DNA of 7,047 bases from Chloroflexota bacterium (lineage in GTDB: Bacteria > Chloroflexota > Anaerolineae > Anaerolineales > UBA11858), in NCBI GenBank assembly GCA_030666985.1, contig DAOUWT010000132.1, forward strand, positions 1 to 7,047, given 5' to 3'. Position numbers and translations under genes: made by a program. The first letter of the stretch is position 1. The number at the start of each line of letters is the position of its first letter. The notes below the pieces were generated by a model. The model saw nothing but the letters and a program-made list of their open reading frames with translations, searched no databases and had not been told where the DNA came from. Positions 6,280 through 7,047 of this stretch are shown one piece after another.

Positions 6280-7002
6280 ATGCCCCAAAACAACACATTC
6301 AAAATCATCCTCCTAATCGCCCGCCCCGCCGCCGGAAAAAGCGAGATCATTGACTACTTACGCCGCACCCCGCTCTCTGAGCGCGTAGAGCGTTTTCATA
6401 TCGCCAAGTTCGAGGAGATAGACGATTTTTCCATGCTCTGGACTTGGTTCGAGGAAGACCGTATCTTGGAGGCGTTAGGGCATCCGCGTTTGCACACGGA
6501 TGAAAATGTTAATTTCAAATACACGCATTTATGGGATGTCTTGATTGAGCGCATTTCTTTAGAGTACGCCAAAAAACTGCGCGATGACCCCGATTATCAC
6601 GCTAAATATACAACTATCATTGAATTCGCGCGTGGGGCAGAGCATGGGGGATTTGCACGAGCTTTTGAACACCTGAGCGCGGAAATCTTGGATAAACTAG
6701 CCGTGATGTATGTCAATGTCCCTTGGGAAGAATCCCTCCGCAAAAACCGCCAACGCTATAACCCTGACCGCCCCGACAGCATCCTAGAGCACGGTCTCCC
6801 AGACAAGAAATTGGAAGAACTATACCGAGAAGTGGATTGGGAGGAAGTCAGCGCCGGGGATGAGGAGTACCTGACCATCCAAGGCATCCGCGTTCCCTAC
6901 GTGGTCTTCGAGAACGAAGACGATGTCACTACCGGGCGAGGGGAGGCTCTAGGGCAACGCTTGGAGGAGACGCTTGAACGACTTTGGGGACTAGGGAACT
7001 AG
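6280..7002 (+). CDS. P-loop NTPase of unknown function (possible kinase-like protein)
   Basis: Protein of 240 aa with a hydrophobic beta strand followed by ARPAAGKS (14-21), a Walker A variant in which the first glycine is alanine. IIEFARG (113-119) could be the second strand and catalytic segment. RKNRQRYNPDRPDSILEHG (154-172) is an Arg-rich stretch that could act like the lid of small-molecule kinases. These features suggest a P-loop kinase-like fold, but I do not recognise the family and name no substrate. The ATG at 6280 is preferred because an in-frame TGA at 6268 closes the frame upstream and the P-loop needs this N-terminus. There is no ribosome-binding site; heptamer repeats run to within four bases of the start. 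The stop lies within the next repeat block, so the last residues (about WGLGN) may be encoded by repeat sequence. Its neighbours give no functional clue. Confidence 0.75.
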   Translation: MPQNNTFKIILLIARPAAGKSEIIDYLRRTPLSERVERFHIAKFEEIDDFSMLWTWFEEDRILEALGHPRLHTDENVNFKYTHLWDVLIERISLEYAKKLRDDPDYHAKYTTIIEFARGAEHGGFARAFEHLSAEILDKLAVMYVNVPWEESLRKNRQRYNPDRPDSILEHGLPDKKLEELYREVDWEEVSAGDEEYLTIQGIRVPYVVFENEDDVTTGRGEALGQRLEETLERLWGLGN

Positions 7003-7047
7003 GAATCAGGAAACTAGAGATCAGGAAATTAGGAATCAGGAAACTAG
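6986..7047. repeat. Repeat array at the end of the P-loop gene
   Basis: Units of 7-8 bases such as TAGGAAT and CAGGAAA run from the final codons of the P-loop gene to the window edge. At a higher level, the 18-mer TAGGAATCAGGAAACTAG occurs exactly at 7000-7017 and 7030-7047, a 30-base period. The stop TAG (7000-7002) is the first triplet of the first 18-mer copy. The array probably continues beyond the window. Confidence 0.75.

Overview
The window looks like chromosomal DNA of a mid-GC, free-living bacterium. I favour an uncultured Chloroflexota (Anaerolineae-like) lineage because of the gene content (a COG4586/4587/3694-type exporter, a GAF-PAS hybrid kinase with an AHDFRN H-box) and the heptamer-repeat-rich spacers. 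That assignment is inference, with low to moderate confidence. All six supported genes lie on the + strand.

Layout: 1-356 is a non-coding region with a strong C6/G6 hairpin (25-70) and a second foldable element (128-248). 357-1190 and 1192-2001 encode two ABC-2 permeases of the PF06182 family, one base apart and clearly one operon. 2002-2321 is a gene-free gap with several inverted repeats. 2322-4421 encodes a soluble GAF-PAS-histidine kinase-receiver hybrid. Its stop codon overlaps the start of 4418-5401, the ABC ATPase that matches the two permeases. 5402-5492 holds an imperfect 15-bp inverted repeat and an 8-bp tandem repeat. 5493-6011 is a small FMN nitroreductase. 6012-6279 is filled by 7-bp tandem repeats interrupted by a nested palindromic element. 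6280-7002 is a P-loop protein of unknown function whose stop codon lies inside another repeat array that runs to the window edge.

How the genes fit together: the two permeases and the ATPase should form one export complex. The uncommon point is that a sensor kinase with a receiver but no output domain sits between the transporter halves and is translationally coupled to the ATPase. This suggests that signalling and transport are physiologically linked. The second theme is repetitive DNA: short tandem repeats occupy three of the spacers, and one array appears to have been invaded by a MITE-like palindrome that left an 11-bp direct duplication while preserving the heptamer register.

No tRNA, rRNA, CRISPR array, transposase or convincing intrinsic terminator was found.
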